A DNA stretch of 49,407 bases from Trichomonas tenax (lineage: Eukaryota; Parabasalia; Trichomonadida; Trichomonadidae). This document shows, in pieces, positions 21,530-31,633 of the stretch (the first letter of the stretch is position 1; every line of letters starts with the position of its first letter). The position numbers were made by a program, and so were the translations under genes. The stretch spans positions 1 through 49,407 of the forward strand of contig JALKBU010000311.1 in NCBI GenBank assembly GCA_023091735.1. The letters are read 5' to 3'. The notes beneath the pieces are model-generated. The model was not told the origin of the DNA. It saw only the letters and a list, made by a program, of their open reading frames with translations, and did not search any database.

Positions 21530-22441
21530 TTAATGCATGAAGATGTTTGCTCTCAGGTTTTTGTTCTTCTTCATCAGTGTTTTTTCGGCGTTTAGACCAA
21601 TAAATAAGTCCGTCATCTGTAAAACGAACTCAGCAATTTCATTGTCTATTTCGATATCTTTGTTGAAAAGCAACTCAAACCTGGCTGCAGTGGTTCCAGA
21701 TTCGCGAAGAACTCCATCGTAAATATCAGACAGTTCAATTAATCTTATGCATTGATCGTGTTTTGCTGTGAATTCATTGACTTTCTCGATGAATTTTGTT
21801 GTCTGGTTGTCTAAATCTGAGTAAACATGAAGTTGATTGGCTTCATATTCTTTGATCCCAATACCAGATTTAACTTCTGATGGTTTCTTCGAGAACCTGA
21901 TAAAACCTGAGAAGTTTTCTGGTGGCTCATAAACAATATCGATATTTAACTCTGTTTTATATCTGAACAAGGTATCGATTAACCAGCCGATTGGATCTGA
22001 TCTCTTTGAGAAAACAACAGAAACGATGCCTCCGAGGTAACCTGTTCTTCCTGTTATGTAGAAATCGTATTCGTGCTGTGATCTCTTAGTAAATTTGTTA
22101 TGTATGAAAGCAAAATGCTTTGCCATCTCATTTCCGAATGTTGCCATTATGTATTTTTGCTTGTTTTTCACAGATATTGTTCCATAAATGAAAAACAAGA
22201 TATAAACTACTGCAACACCTGCGAAAATATATTCACGTATTCCTATAAGATTTTTGAGTGGTAATCTTACTCTTTTGACATCTTTCTGTTTTTCGGCTTC
22301 TTTTTGCTCTTCCTCTTCCTCTTTTAACTGAGATTCGTAGGAAACATGCTTTTCTCCCTCTGTAGATTGTTCGTCATCATCAAATGGAAGGTCATCTTGA
22401 ACAGCAGTCAATGCTTTGATGAAGAAAAACACAAGGAGCAT
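21530..22441 (-). CDS. CCDC47-like ER membrane protein
   Basis: 303 residues from the ATG at 22441. The frame extends 20 codons upstream, but that stretch contains the initiator motif, and only the second Met gives a proper signal peptide (MLLVFFFIKALTA). Then come an acidic luminal segment (DDLPFDDDEQ and a Glu-rich run, residues 14-60), one TM helix (about 75-97) and a cytosolic domain. That order, signal peptide + acidic lumen + TM + cytosolic globular part, is that of CCDC47 (calumin). The core YDFYITGRTGYLGGIVSVVF aligns by eye with the human '[20 protein letters not shown]' region. CCDC47 is a subunit of the PAT complex of the multipass translocon, helping insertion of multi-TM proteins at the ER. 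The Lys/Glu-rich coiled tail of animal CCDC47 is much shorter here (KTLMKKNKNLRANIFMH). The gene neighbours a many-TM cyclase but they are not co-transcribed. Confidence 0.75.
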   Translation of the reverse strand: MLLVFFFIKALTAVQDDLPFDDDEQSTEGEKHVSYESQLKEEEEEQKEAEKQKDVKRVRLPLKNLIGIREYIFAGVAVVYILFFIYGTISVKNKQKYIMATFGNEMAKHFAFIHNKFTKRSQHEYDFYITGRTGYLGGIVSVVFSKRSDPIGWLIDTLFRYKTELNIDIVYEPPENFSGFIRFSKKPSEVKSGIGIKEYEANQLHVYSDLDNQTTKFIEKVNEFTAKHDQCIRLIELSDIYDGVLRESGTTAARFELLFNKDIEIDNEIAEFVLQMTDLFIGLNAEKTLMKKNKNLRANIFMH

Positions 22442-22443
22442 TT

Positions 22444-22457
22444 TGTCACTTTTATGA
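22444..22457 (-). promoter_or_regulatory. initiator-containing 14-mer TCATAAAAGTGACA upstream of the CCDC47-like gene
   Basis: TCA(+1)-T-A fits the trichomonad initiator, and the predicted leader is only 14 nt. The identical 14-mer occurs before the RRM gene (41278-41291). Its complement contains GTCACTTTT, the form seen before several other genes. Confidence 0.5.
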
Positions 22458-22814
22458 TCGTGATTTTGGATTTCCAAAATTAATCGAGAAATATAAAGCA
22501 TTCATAATTTGAAATCTAAACATTGATTTAAAATTTTCCACCCCCTTCTAACCACGAAAAAATCAAAAATTATATAAAAACTTCAATTTTTAAGTTAATC
22601 AGTCTTTTTGATAATTAAAGAAATCCAAAATGAGAAACTAGTGGCGTTTATGCTTTATAAAATGAAAGCTAAATCTCGAATTTGAGCAAACATAAAGAAG
22701 AAATATATTATTGAATTTTTGAATATCGACAGTTAAAAAAATCTTTACGGTAAAAATGTTTAAATAGTTGATGCCATTTTATGTTTAGTCTCAAATATGT
22801 GAATTTAGAAGTTT

Positions 22815-23174
22815 ATGTTTGAGAAACGTGACATTTTCCAAATGATTAATGATGACCCACGGGAAAATGCAGCAATTTTGAAATGGAATTGCGCGATGCT
22901 TCTCAAAAGGAAGAACAGAGCACTAAAATTTCGAATTTTTGCTAAATGGAAAGGTTTAATTCCAACTTTAAATATCCCTCTTCATCAGATGAACAAAAAT
23001 GCGGCAATTCAACTCATCACAAAAAGTCAGTCAAACAAAGAGCTCGAAGATGAATTAAATCGATTAATTCAAGAACAGAAAAGACTCGAAACTGTATCGG
23101 AACAACTTAAAACAGCATTATCTCAGCGATTACAACACGTTCAACAATCAGGAATTTCGAAGATTATGGAATAA
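22815..23174 (+). CDS. small basic coiled-coil protein, 119 aa
   Basis: Intact frame from the ATG at 22815 to a TAA, with coding-like composition. Residues 1-65 are basic and probably helical (ILKWNCAMLLKRKNRALKFR). Residues 70-110 form a clear coiled coil (NKELEDELNRLIQEQKRLET). No signal peptide or TM. No family recognised. It lies convergent with the pseudophosphatase gene, the two stops about 160 nt apart, and divergent from the CCDC47-like gene with about 370 nt between starts. Confidence 0.6.
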   Translation: MFEKRDIFQMINDDPRENAAILKWNCAMLLKRKNRALKFRIFAKWKGLIPTLNIPLHQMNKNAAIQLITKSQSNKELEDELNRLIQEQKRLETVSEQLKTALSQRLQHVQQSGISKIME

Positions 23175-23334
23175 GAAATTTTATATTTTTGTTTTTTAAA
23201 AATAAATGAATTACTATACGAAATACAAACAGGCATTCATAAAATGAATGTAAGAATACATTAGAAAATCATGAACATAATTAATGATTTTATAAATACA
23301 TAACAAAATAAACGCAGCAATATAAATCAACATA

Positions 23335-24447
23335 TTACATCGGAGCAAGCGTCAGCCAGCGATTGAAGGCCTTTTCATTTGGTTTAGGAGTCGCAGAGTG
23401 AACTTTCATGACTCCTGACTGTCTGTTGCTTCTCGTTGGTATAACAATATTCGCACTTTTAATTGCTGTTATACTTGGTGACTTTGAAACAGGAATTGGC
23501 GATTTCAATATTTTATCGATGAGTTGGAAGCGTGCATTCGTTCTCTCCAGTTCCGAGTTAGTAACAAAAATAACAGGAGATGGCTTAAAATCTCCCGTGA
23601 GTAACATAACGCCCGCAGCACTTCGAGATTCGCATGTTGCAATAGAGAAGACTCTCTCTTGGCAATATGATGAAATTCCGTTTTCTTGTATGTTTCCACC
23701 CAATATTAGAAGATCAATTCCATTTGAATCACAAAATTCATCGAGGAATTCTTCTTCTGGTATTGGAGCGTCTGCTACGAATCCGTTAAAGCCATCACTA
23801 CTTATTTCGCAGAAAACTGGACCGTGAACTTGCATCATTGCTTTTAACGATTTGTATTTAATAATTGAAGACGATTGTGTGCATAAAACACGGTTATTAA
23901 ACAAAGCGCCAATAGGTAAAAAAGCGAAAGTGTTTGTTATTGTTTCAAACAAGGGTATTTCATTATAAACATTATTAATTTCGAAATAAAGACTGTTAAT
24001 CGTTTGGATGGGGAAAAGCTCTGTATCTCCCCTCAATATAGACACATGAGAGGGGAAGTTACAATAGAGAGCATATATTAAGGTTATCGTTTCTAGTGAG
24101 AATTCACCGAAATTTATGATATTTCCGAGGAACAGATATTTCTGTTCCGGCGGAAGTCCGTGCTGCGCTAGAATATGAATGAGATTTATAAAGTTTCCAT
24201 GTAAATCTCCAACAATGAAAACTCCTGGTTGCAACTTGATGACAGACGGCTGTTGTTTTATCAATTGCAGCGCAGTATGAAACAGATTTGTTAAGTCTTG
24301 TTGTGAAAAACGAGGAATAGGGACTGTATCTCCGATAACTCCATTTCCTGTTTTCCAAGACTCGATTAAAGGCGTGCACTTCGAGAGGATGTATTTATAG
24401 ATCTCAACTTGATTGGAGGGACGAACAGCGTTGATTGTTGCACGCAT
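23335..24447 (-). CDS. PPP-family Ser/Thr phosphatase-like protein, predicted pseudophosphatase
   Basis: 370 residues from the ATG at 24447. The frame can be extended 13 codons upstream through a TTG, but that region contains the promoter motif. The PPP scaffold is unmistakable: GVFIVGDLHGNFINLIHILA (73-92), KYLFLGNIINFGEFSLETIT (103-122), HVSILRGDTEL (134-144). The first metal motif GDxHG is kept (D81, H83). GDxVDRG has become GNIINFG (both Asp to Asn, Arg to Phe), GNHE has become GDTE (N to D, H to T), and the later His motifs are replaced (CTQSSS, LILGGN). Without these, PP1/PP2A-type dinuclear metal catalysis is not expected. It may bind PPP regulatory partners or substrates (inference). 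C-terminal 60 residues are Ser/Pro/Lys-rich and look disordered. Degenerate PPP proteins appear common in trichomonads, so this one may be part of a larger set. Confidence 0.8.
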   Translation of the reverse strand: MRATINAVRPSNQVEIYKYILSKCTPLIESWKTGNGVIGDTVPIPRFSQQDLTNLFHTALQLIKQQPSVIKLQPGVFIVGDLHGNFINLIHILAQHGLPPEQKYLFLGNIINFGEFSLETITLIYALYCNFPSHVSILRGDTELFPIQTINSLYFEINNVYNEIPLFETITNTFAFLPIGALFNNRVLCTQSSSIIKYKSLKAMMQVHGPVFCEISSDGFNGFVADAPIPEEEFLDEFCDSNGIDLLILGGNIQENGISSYCQERVFSIATCESRSAAGVMLLTGDFKPSPVIFVTNSELERTNARFQLIDKILKSPIPVSKSPSITAIKSANIVIPTRSNRQSGVMKVHSATPKPNEKAFNRWLTLAPM

Positions 24448-24477
24448 AAAAATTTCGTGATTTTGATATTTTTTGAA

Positions 24478-24483
24478 AAGTGA
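24478..24483 (-). promoter_or_regulatory. initiator-like site TCACTT for the pseudophosphatase gene
   Basis: Minus-strand TTGTCACTTTTC has TCA(+1)-C-T with the A (24481) 34 nt before the chosen ATG. This also argues against the longer TTG start, which would lie on the promoter. Confidence 0.5.
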
Positions 24484-26004
24484 CAATCAATATATTTTTC
24501 TTTATTGTATCCTCAAAACCACATCGCTGGATTACGCTTACACCATCAATACCAACCACCCAACAAATTTGGCAATTTAACATCATTTTACACAATTTTC
24601 TTTATCCACGGTGATCTACATTGGAAATTGACATCATCACAGCAATATATATTTCTATGGCAATAGGTAAATGTTTTGCACTTAATTGCTCGACTATCAT
24701 GCTATTTAATTAGTTTGAAATCATGTTTAAAAATCACATTCATCAAATTCGTTTCTTCCATCATTAAATGCTTCATTTCATCAATTGGAAAGTAACCAAA
24801 TATATTACATGACTCTGCGTTAACATGTGTTCATGCTTAAATCGCTATTATAATGAAAAGCAATGGTTTATTCTTGCAGAAATATAACCTTATTATTTCT
24901 TTGAACTTATAAAATGAATGATATCTCTTGCTGGGAAAGAAATGAAGTTAATCAGTAAAGAACCAATTGCAAAATCTGAAACAACTGCATGGGTGATACA
25001 TTGTATTATGACAAGATCAATAATTGATAATTTTTTTTTGATAATATATTCTATCTCAAACTAAAAACTTCACAAATAGGTTTACACATTCAGGCTTCTG
25101 CTGTTTGACTCAGTAAGTTCACTCAAATTCGATATTTATGAACTATAGAAAAATATCAAGCGGAAAGGACTCCTTTAAAGGATAGAAACACCGGCTTTGA
25201 AATTTATCAGGGCGGTTGGTCAGCAAGACGCAGTCTAAAACTAATTTTTCGCGCATTTTTCTTTTACCGATGAATTATGGAAGTCATTCAAAATTGTGGG
25301 AGAGTATAATTTTATCTCACAAAACTTGGAGATTGAACACTCAAATTGTACCTCTTTTGGAGTCTCAGACAGCATTATGAGCGTAGAGCAACATATAAGC
25401 CAATTAAACTTTTAATTTAATGAACCAAAACTGCGAATTTATACTATTGAAACATTGTTGAATTCAAATATCAAATAAAATTGAATCATTAATTTCAAAT
25501 TTATTAATGATTAATAGAAAAACATTTGTGTAGCAATATTAATAAATAATACTTTTTCTGAATTTTTGAAATTTGAAAGGATTTTTAAATTCATGATTTG
25601 TTTTATTGCATGTAAATAAAAGGAATGCAATGAGCACAAAATTGATTTGAAAGGTTAGTTTTTGAATATATCGTTATTCAGCAACAAATACCAAAAAATG
25701 ATATATCAGTAAAATTTCTTTTATCTTCTCAAATTGTCAAAAATTTCGTTATCGGCGTAATTTCAAAACACAATATTTATAATTGCCATAAGATGTAAAG
25801 CATAATTTACACCGTTTTAATCATTTGTCAGCAAACGATTATTGTCTGACAATCTGATATTGTGACATTTCACATGCCAAATTTTTAAACTTTCTCTGCT
25901 TTTGGTCAAAAAAACATATAATCGCATTGTTTAGGGACACCACAACACTCAAAGATAAGCTTAGCAAACTTGTTATGTGTAAGTTTATTCATATCATTGA
26001 TTTT
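24484..26004. other. 1.5-kb intergenic region, no supported gene
   Basis: AT-rich. A GC-richer patch near 25180-25260 was inspected for a tRNA but does not fold into one by eye. No coding remnant recognised. Confidence 0.4.
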
Positions 26005-26471
26005 TCAATTTCTCTTTTTCATCATCAAGAAAGAGACTATCTCAGGATTCGAAACTATGCGTGCATATTCCAGAAGTGAGTAAGAATCACCACAGTCAAT
26101 GGATTAATGAATGTAATATTTATTTTAAATAATGCCGGAATAATATTTGAATAATGAATCTTCAATGTTTCCTATTTGGTATCAGCTTCTCATTATTGAG
26201 AGCCAAAATGATTGGAGTACCTTCATAATAAGAAGGTAAATACCTTCAACATATTGAATAAATAATGAATTCCATTGTAATATAATTGAAACCAAAGAAA
26301 ACAATCAATGGACTTCACATGAGAATAATGAATTCCTTGATTATAAAAATAAACATTTTTATGGATGACTTCAGCTGTTGCTCCTTTTCCAATTAAAAGT
26401 TTAATAACATCAATTAATCCATAATAAACCACAAACAATAGAGGATTACACTCCATTTCGTTTGAAAGCAC
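26005..26471 (-). pseudogene. ankyrin-repeat gene fragment
   Basis: Minus-strand pieces: NPLLFVVYYGLIDVIKLLIG (a standard ankyrin unit, about 26390-26450), GTPIILALNNEKLIPNRKH in another frame (about 26195-26230), and LLEYARIVSNPEIVSFLMM (about 26020-26080). Several stops and frame changes lie between them. This is the C-terminal part of a trichomonad ankyrin protein, eroded. Less well preserved than the 9.2-11.3 kb copy. Confidence 0.5.
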
Positions 26472-27459
26472 ATATTAAATGAATGATTTTCACTAAAGAT
26501 AAATAATGAAAACCAAAATGAGAACATGATTAACTATATATTATTATGACTTGATAAATATACTTATGTATTGTGTGAAAAATACACTTGAAAATATCAA
26601 ATGATAAATATCTAACTCTAATAATGACTATAGACTGCTATATTTTATTCCAAGCTGCCCAGTTATGTATGGAACCAGATATCAAAATATAGATACATCT
26701 GTTAAAATAAAGCAGAATTGCGCATTTCTGTCATACATGAGCAAATCTAAAGTATCTCTGCTAATCAATGAAAAAGGACGTGATTCTTGTTGTAGAAAAT
26801 GGGCAAGAAATGCATCATTTTCATTATGTGGATGTAAATTTCGTGGTTGTTAGTAACAGGAGTCGATAATTTATCCAAAATTATAAATGGCGTCAAAAAT
26901 GATCAATTTCTAGCATAATCTCTCCACAACAGTGAGTTATTAGATGATCTGTACCAGAATTTGATCATTTTGATGGTATTTATCAATGGATAGTTATCAA
27001 TAGCAGATCGCTTAGTTTGTCCAATAGCACGATGGCGATGATTAACTAACCTGTGCGAAGCAACTCAGGATATATTAATTCTTGATGCAGCTACAGAAGG
27101 CATTGATTCTGATGATTGGAACCTACTGAATGAAGTAAATTAATTGACTTCAAACTAAGATGAGTCAGCATCTAATTCAGATATTTTCATCCCGGTTTTA
27201 TTGCTGCTAATACTGTATGCTTATAAAAAATAGAAGTCACACTCTTCTTAAATATTGTCGAAGCGAATCATTAGAAGCAAAAAAAAAACAATCAAACGCT
27301 GAATGACACTTTTTAGATGTATCAAATAATGAGGGGTAGCTCCCAAATAGCAAAATCATAAAATTAAATTCCTTTGATAAAATGCAATATAATAAAATCA
27401 AACATGAACAAAAGTGATATGACGACGATAAAGCGGTTGATTTTGATGAGTTTATAATG
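26472..27459. other. relic-like region upstream of the saposin gene
   Basis: Plus-strand scraps read as protein: 26665-26853 (Cys-rich end, SCCRKWARNASFSLCGCKF) and about 27060-27240 (LDAATEGIDSDDWNLLNEVN, later SDIFIPVLLLLILYAYKK, a TM-like tail before a TAG). Stops at 27136-27141 and elsewhere break the frame. Possibly the remains of one surface protein with a C-terminal anchor. Too eroded to name. Confidence 0.3.
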
Positions 27460-27465
27460 TCACCT
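27460..27465 (+). promoter_or_regulatory. initiator-like site before the saposin gene
   Basis: AATGTCACCTTTTT places TCA(+1) with the A at 27462, only 12 nt before the ATG. The third position after A is C and not A/T, so this is an imperfect match. Confidence 0.4.
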
Positions 27466-27473
27466 TTTTATAA

Positions 27474-27788
27474 ATGTTCTTCGTATTACTTGGCCTCATT
27501 TCGTGCCTTTCTCCAAAGGTCCCACGCAAGACACAGCTCGGTGACAGCACACAGAAGTGCATCATGTGCAAATTCTACGTTTCCATGATCGAGGACTACC
27601 TTGAGGACGAAAAGACAGAGCAGGAAATCATCGAGAAGCTTGAGAACTACTGCAAGTACGTCACTGAGGACCTCAGACCAATCTGTGATAAGCTCGTTGA
27701 AGTCGGCGTCCCAGCTATCATCAAGTATCTTAAGGAAAAGGAGCCACCGGCTACAATATGCAGGCAGATCGGCTTCTGCAAGGATTAA
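27474..27788 (+). CDS. secreted saposin-B-domain protein
   Basis: 104 residues: signal peptide (about 1-16, MFFVLLGLISCLS) and a short pro-stretch, then one saposin B domain at about 27-103. The six cysteines have the canonical order: CIMC, later NYC and PIC, then the closing pair TIC...GFC. Between them are amphipathic helices rich in Glu/Lys. Saposin-like proteins (amoebapore-type SAPLIPs) interact with membranes or lipids, and trichomonads keep a family of them in secretory vesicles. Whether this copy is pore-forming or a lipid-binding cofactor cannot be told from sequence. Codon choice (CTT/CTC, AAG, ATC, GAC) is markedly GC-ended against the AT-rich surroundings, a sign of strong expression. 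Gene is intact and isolated; stop is TAA followed by A. Confidence 0.88.
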   Translation: MFFVLLGLISCLSPKVPRKTQLGDSTQKCIMCKFYVSMIEDYLEDEKTEQEIIEKLENYCKYVTEDLRPICDKLVEVGVPAIIKYLKEKEPPATICRQIGFCKD

Positions 27789-28344
27789 ATTTTTTGGATG
27801 CGTTTTTAAAATTTTCACTTTTAAAAATTTTTCCTAATATTAACTTTACAGACATTAATATTTACTTATTGACCTTCTCATCTCTAATACCGTTAACTCA
27901 CTACCTTCACAAATTGTTTTTCAAATAGGTATATCGTTTTGATATTGGCAAAATATCAGCATTTATTCAGAACCTCTTTATCCATCAAACTACAGTTAAT
28001 CTTTGGAACAGAGTATTACAGCCGAATTTACTATTTGTTGATTTAATCATTTTTCTCAAGTTTTTCACATCCATAAAAGCCAACCACAACGATCTCTTAC
28101 ATTACAAATTTCAATGGGAATTTAATACCCAAATACTCATTTAATAATTCTGTTTAATTATATATAATTGAAAATATTTTTGCTATTTATTTTTATTTAT
28201 GATCTTCTTTGAAGAAACACATCAAATAAGTAACTTGTTGCGCGCATAGTATAACATATTTTACAAACATTACTCATGAGAACTTGATAAAAAATAAAGC
28301 GCATGTAAACAAGAAAAAAATCTTATAACAAACATAAAAAACAA
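27789..28344. other. intergenic, no supported gene
   Basis: AT-rich spacer between the saposin gene and a minus-strand relic. Nothing recognised. Confidence 0.4.
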
Positions 28345-29918
28345 TTAAGCAGATCCAGACATGATGATCATGTATAGATCGTATGCTGCAAGTAGGTAGA
28401 TTTCAAATCTATTCTTTCTCAGCTTTTCTTCAACTTCTTTGTGACAAAGTTCTGGATCTGTGTCAGTAGAGTCCTTAAAGATATCAATGTAATAGTAATA
28501 GAATATTGTTACAAGTGATAAATAAAAAATTGTTTCATTTGGCCGTAAAAACAAAAGATTTTGTAAAAATAAGTGCCAATTGCTTATCAATTCGATTATG
28601 TACTTCTAGATAAGTGATATAATAAAATTATAAACATCTTCAGTGAGAAATTTTTGATTATTTTTAAAGATTGGTAAAAATGTATCAAACTTCTTCACAT
28701 AGATGTATGAGATCTCTCCTTTTAGCATATTGATTGTTTCTGGAGGAGAATAAAAAGTATTGAATATTTTTGCTGTTACCCAAAAAACATGAGAGGAAGC
28801 TTCTAAAAAGTATCTGATGTATTATCGTGTCTTAAAATGCAATTGTAACTCTTTGCACCAACATATAGTGTTTTAATAATGTGATTAACTAAATTAATTA
28901 CAAAATCGGTTATTTCCATGTCATAGACACATTTGCATAGAGAAATGATAACGTAAAAATGCAGAAATCTAAGAATCTCGCTGGAATATAATTTTGGGAG
29001 AATATTTTCAAGCTTTAATACCAATTTTTGTATGCTATGGTCTAGCTCTATTTGTGCGTCTGACAAAATTACCCATTGATCGCGTAATTTTTTATATGAT
29101 TCTATGAATTCTGTTTTTTTTAGCGTAATTGTATAACATATCTGATATGACATTTCTATGTATCAAGTAGAAATTCGGATTTGGATCCGCAGTAACCTCT
29201 ATTTCGTTTAGATTCATGAAATCAGAATAAGTATTCGTATTTATTTGCGTTTTAATGATGTTATCGTAGTAGAATGAATGAAGGTCCGGCATAATGAACT
29301 CATTAATGAATGTTTGATCATCAGGCATAACAGATTTCAATCGTAATTTGAAAAGATTTTGTTTTAATGAATCGTCCTTATTCATTTGATGACGAAGATT
29401 GATACAGAACTTTGGATGTTCGCATGGTATCGATTCTAATTTAAAAGATTTATTTAATATATTCCAGAATGAGCTTAGTTCGTTTGTTGTATTGAATCTT
29501 ATCTTGAAACACATATTGCCGTAGAAAGAAAGCGTACGAATCGCATGGTCACCAAAAGAAACTTCGGAAAAATTTTCTAAATCTAGTTTAAAGCGGTAAT
29601 TAGTGTCTAAAAACACAATGATTACACTTAGTGTATCGTTGCTGTTGAAAAACGTTTGCAATTTTGAGTTCAAAAACAAAGAAGAAGCAACTTGAACACG
29701 AACATTGAACTCATTTATGAATTATGATTTATAATTGTATTTTTACATAGGCTTTCCTATGTATTGATTACATTTAATATTAACATGAAAAGATATTAAT
29801 TTTTGAAAAATTTTCGTAATATTCGAAATCTTATTTCATAAGGTTTAGAATCATCGTCAACAATAGTATCATTTTGCGCTTTAAATTTATTGAGATGCTC
29901 GTTATATAATTTTTTCAT
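28345..29918 (-). pseudogene. frameshifted gene with a PH-like N-terminal domain
   Basis: One protein can be followed through several frames on the minus strand. A short N-terminal piece starts at the ATG 29918 (MKKLYNEHLNKFKAQNDTIV) and stops near 29803. The main piece 29092-29679 (extending upstream in frame to a TAA, without ATG) has a beta-rich run (RFKLDLENFSEVSFGDHAIR, then MCFKIRFNTTNELSSFWNIL) that reads like a PH domain. A frameshift at an A8 run near 29115 leads into 28803-29153 (ILSDAQIELDHSIQKLVLKL), another at a T5 run near 28805 returns to the first frame, and an in-frame TAG near 28610 precedes the last piece (NRFEIYLLAAYDLYMIIMSG). The homopolymer sites could be assembly errors, but the lost start and the TAG favour a pseudogene. 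Function not recognised. Confidence 0.5.
29744..29763. repeat. short perfect hairpin
   Basis: TACATAGG-CTTT-CCTATGTA forms an 8-bp stem with a four-base loop. It lies where the first and second pieces of the 28.3-29.9 kb pseudogene meet. Could be a chance palindrome. Confidence 0.3.
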
Positions 29919-30243
29919 ATTTTATTTATGCGTCAAAGATAGTTGATAACTTAGAAATATATAAAATTCAATTCAAAGTCAACCTTCATGTTTTCATAAA
30001 GGAACTTTATTAATTTCCTTTTGATATATCAAAATAGTATTAAAATCCAATCTTCAACTTATAGATAATCACATTGCTATAGGAAAGTACTGATAGAATA
30101 TCTTACACCCTGCGCTATTCATTGATAATTGTTGATATCAATATGTTGATGATTTCTTAATGATATGTACACTTGCTTATTGTCCTGGATATCGTTGAAT
30201 GTTATATATGTTTAAAGATTTAATAAAATCACAAATCTTTATT
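29919..30243. other. intergenic, no supported gene
   Basis: Spacer between two minus-strand relics; nothing recognised. Confidence 0.35.
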
Positions 30244-30732
30244 TCAGATTCTCCAAGCGCTATCAGGAAGACTCAACACTTCCTTGTGGTTTTTTAAGAG
30301 GACAAAGGTATGCTCATGTTGTAATACATAGGATTCCACAATATCAGAGAGCGATGGATATGGATCAACAATTTAGTGCTTGACCATATCATTTAATGTC
30401 TTTGTGTAATTCCTTTCACCGGCGCGCTCTAAATATCTCTGACAGAAGGCCATTGTCTTGGAATTATCAGTTAATGCCCGAAGCATTCTCTGTTCACTGT
30501 CGTTCTTTGGCTTTGGATGGTTCTTAGATGTCATGAAGTGGCTCGTTAATCCATCATCGAAAACGATTCCTTTTCCCGTCGTTGCGAATGTTTCACACGC
30601 ATAGATCTCACCAGGAAGCATCCTGTCTGTATTCCTTATGTTCTTAGTGAGAGGAATACTCTTTCCGCAGTGAACTACATATTGTCCTAATTGGTGCCCG
30701 CTCAGGTTATAGATGGGCTTGAGAGGATATGA
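30244..30732 (-). pseudogene. methionine aminopeptidase 2 C-terminal fragment
   Basis: The minus-strand frame from 30732 (just after a TAA) to the TGA at 30244-30246 reads as the C-terminal third of type 2 methionine aminopeptidase: IYNLSGHQLGQYVVHCGKSI, GEIYACETFATTGKGIVFDD (the family 'GEVYAIETFGSTGKG'), AFCQRYLERAGERNY and, after one in-frame TAA at about 30373, IVDPYPSLSDIV and QHEHTFVL. MetAP2 removes the initiator Met and binds two metals. The N-terminal metal-ligand motifs (the His and two Asp) are absent because the 5' two thirds are missing. The extra TAA also breaks the remaining frame. A functional copy presumably lies elsewhere in the genome. Confidence 0.75.
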
Positions 30733-31633
30733 TTAAAGATCTACTTTTAGTTTCGGCAGCTATGTTTAAATATAAAAAATTTTGATTCATAGATTTGAGA
30801 ATTCCATAGTTTTTTTTGAATACATGAAATATTTTGGGCTCTATTCAGCGAACATATGATTGCAATGATGTTTATAGTAATTCTGATAATTGGCTGTCAG
30901 AGGGATCATTTTTCTCAAAATATGCGATGAAATTGTTATATTTTCTTAATTCACTCTTAACATTGTATCATAAAATCAACAATAAAATAGTTTTTAATAT
31001 AAAAATGTTTCAACTTTCAGTTTTTGAATTTCAAATTTTATTATTTGAAATTGATAAAGCGAAATTATCAAATACAACATTTCGAATACCATTAAGCAAT
31101 GATAGATATCAGAAAAACAACCATGTTTAAGTCAGATATCATTGATTTATTTATAATTCTAAATGTCTTTAATTTGAACTCACATTTTCTTAATTATACC
31201 ATTGAAACGTATCGGCAATGATTTGACCATAATGAAATCATTGTATTTCAATATATATTAATTTTTTTGAAATTCGATTTTTCAATATTTTCTTTCATCT
31301 TCATCAGTAGTTTCTTCACCATCCTTGATGCTTGGATTTTTATCTTTGATTTTTGCATCATCTTCTTTGATTGTTACTCCATTTTTTTTTGTTGCTTCTT
31401 TTATAATTTTAATAGTAACTTTGCAGAGTCCATGAAATAATCTCAATTTCACGGACTATGAAGGAAATTCAGCTTCCATAGAATGACTAGAAATAAAACA
31501 TGCAAAATATGATTATTTACACGTTTGAATGTTTTTTTTTGAAGCAACACTGTTGAACTATCCAGGTTGAATCTATTTCTATTGGTATGATGCTGTGGGT
31601 AATACATTTTGTCAAAAAAAAAATTAAAACAGT
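30733..31633. other. intergenic with a short coding-like scrap
   Basis: On the minus strand, about 31284-31450 reads LFHGLCKVTIKIIKEATKKN followed by an acidic/basic tail ending DGEETTDEDERKY and TGA. It has no start or family. The rest (including 30834-31130, +) shows nothing I can support. Confidence 0.3.

Noticed and set aside
22442..22501. Longer start for the CCDC47-like protein at 22501
   Set aside because: The extra 20 codons overlap the promoter 14-mer and would bury the signal peptide.
25180..25270. Possible tRNA in a GC-richer patch
   Set aside because: No cloverleaf with proper arms could be drawn by eye. A tRNA scan would settle it.
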